Assembly (NCBI GenBank): GCA_037176885.1
Contig: JAWWNJ010000244.1
Coordinates: 124,001-188,000 of the forward strand
Length of the DNA: 64,000 bases
Origin: Favolaschia claudopus
Taxonomy: Eukaryota > Basidiomycota > Agaricomycetes > Agaricales > Mycenaceae
Reading direction: 5' to 3'
Part shown: positions 63,143-64,000 of the stretch, piece by piece
How positions within the stretch are numbered: the stretch's first letter is position 1
How the letters are laid out: each line of letters begins with the position of its first letter
Notes under the pieces: model-generated
What the model was told of the DNA's origin: nothing
What the model saw: the letters and a program-made list of their open reading frames with translations, nothing else
Database searches by the model: none
Program-made: the position numbers and the translations under genes

Positions 63143-64000
63143 CTTCCAATCACTCCCACGGCCGCTGACCGAAAGCTGCGTGCGTCAGTACTGGAATGCG
63201 ACGACGGGCAGCATCGCTTCCAGCGAGCTGCCCACATGTACTTTTAACTCAGGATGAATATCACGTATGGGTCCGCGAGAACCGCAATTGTGTGCCTAAG
63301 ACCACGGTCAACGACTTGCCTGACTATGAGGCAATGAACTACCTTCCCTCTCTCCCCGAATGGTACCGGTTCATCTTAGTGAGCGAGGATGAATTCAAGT
63401 CGGGTGACCCACTTATCGACTTACGCCATATCGAGTGTCGTGCCGAGAATGACCTACCCTGTCACCCGGTAGTCGAAGAGTATCATTTATCTATACCCGA
63501 AGCCATGCGGCTTTGACCGGGAGAATATGACCATCCCCGACACTCTAGAAAGCCGAGTGACACTCCTGGGCTACAAGAGCTCGACATTATCCCTCGCCAT
63601 TCTCAGCAGGGCCTGGAGGCCCGACTTTACTGGGCCTACCAGATGGAAATGAGTCACATACTTGGTCTACGAAGCGCTCGCATAGCGGCTATGGCTGCTG
63701 AGGCCCAATCGTCTAACGAGTCGGGCCCTGAGGTTGACCCTGTACATGCTCAAGAACTCCGGGACAAGTGGTTTGCTGAGTACGAAGATATGCTCGGACC
63801 GATACCGCTTGAACTCCCCCCGCTACGAGAAATTAATCACGAGATCAACCTCATCGACAACGACGCAAAGTACAACTTCCATTTACCTCGCTGCCCTGAG
63901 GCACTGCGACCGGAGCTTCGCAGCAAGATAGAGCGATATACCACCGCTGGGTGGTGGGAAATGAGACCCGTGTCGCAGGCAGCCCCGCTCTTGTGTATCC
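63143..64000 (+). pseudogene. Retroelement 2 start of reverse transcriptase, 3' partial
   Basis: Coding sense passes through one short frame to about 63240, then into the frame with LTQDEYHVWVRENRNCVPKT and LPSLPEWYRFILVSEDEF. This has a stop at 63514-63516, after which the same frame is open to the window end. Its last part, WFAEYEDMLGPIPLELPPLR, HEINLIDNDAKYNFHLPRCP and IERYTTAGWWEMRPVSQAAP, is the conserved N-terminal lead-in of Ty3/gypsy reverse transcriptase. The catalytic YxDD lies beyond the window. Confidence 0.65.

Larger units (their letters stand above)
49321..64000 (+). mobile_element. Retroelement 2, older Ty3/gypsy, split and running off the window
   Basis: Parts in order: LTR 49321-49781; leader; gag start at 50447; an 8.2-kb foreign retrotransposon (50456-58670 plus its duplicated target); rest of gag to 60925; a long gag-pol linker in several frames; aspartic protease (ALFDSGSNTDS near 62757); and the beginning of reverse transcriptase (HEINLIDNDAKYNFHLPRCP near 63840) cut by the window edge. 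Frame breaks at about 63110 and 63240 and a stop at 63514-63516 show that it is inactive. Confidence 0.7.

Overview
The window looks like chromosomal DNA of a mushroom-forming basidiomycete (Agaricomycetes). The reasons are short 45-75 nt introns, F-box/LRR-like orphan proteins, a DUF6593-type protein, fungal C2-NACHT-WD40 receptors, RecQ helicase remnants and chromodomain Ty3/gypsy retrotransposons. No bacterial, rRNA, tRNA or CRISPR signal was seen.

Layout. 1-7.2 kb is ordinary gene territory: F-box/LRR-like genes (one with a 1-nt frameshift), the complex III hinge subunit gene QCR6, and two damaged genes of a small unrecognised family, one split by a hAT-like MITE with a perfect 8-bp target duplication. 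From about 8.3 to 42.5 kb the window is a giant, partly eroded inverted duplication: a left arm (about 8.35-20.16 kb), a spacer of about 9 kb, and a right arm (about 29.1-42.5 kb). Each arm carries an intact nine-exon gene for a C2-NACHT-WD40 NLR-like protein (1589 and 1669 aa), a GC-rich repetitive block, and a copy of an unrecognised 478-aa gene (intact on the right, frameshifted on the left). The spacer holds an orphan protein gene, a small secreted protein gene with a duplicated 3' end, a DUF6593-type gene, an NTF2-like gene, a patchwork of gene fragments and a second MITE.

42.6-49.3 kb holds an interrupted orphan gene and a decayed RecQ helicase. From 49.3 kb to the end are nested retrotransposons. 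An older, degenerate Ty3/gypsy element (element 2; LTR 49321-49781, gag, protease, start of RT) was split in the third codon of its gag by a young chromovirus (element 1; 50456-58670). Element 1 has nearly identical 558/559-bp LTRs, a cgacc target duplication, gag, PR-RT-RNaseH-integrase-chromodomain pol, an 11-nt primer site complementary to its own predicted RNA 5' end (Tf1-like self-priming), and an antisense, spliced gene between pol and the 3' LTR. That gene encodes a coiled-coil protein with a perfectly spaced Zn(II)2Cys6-like cysteine pattern.

The two strongest candidates for something undescribed are the antisense zinc-cluster gene carried by the chromovirus, and the head-to-head inverted NLR pair with its accompanying 478-aa gene and tail fragments. 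All calls come from reading the sequence; no database search was run.
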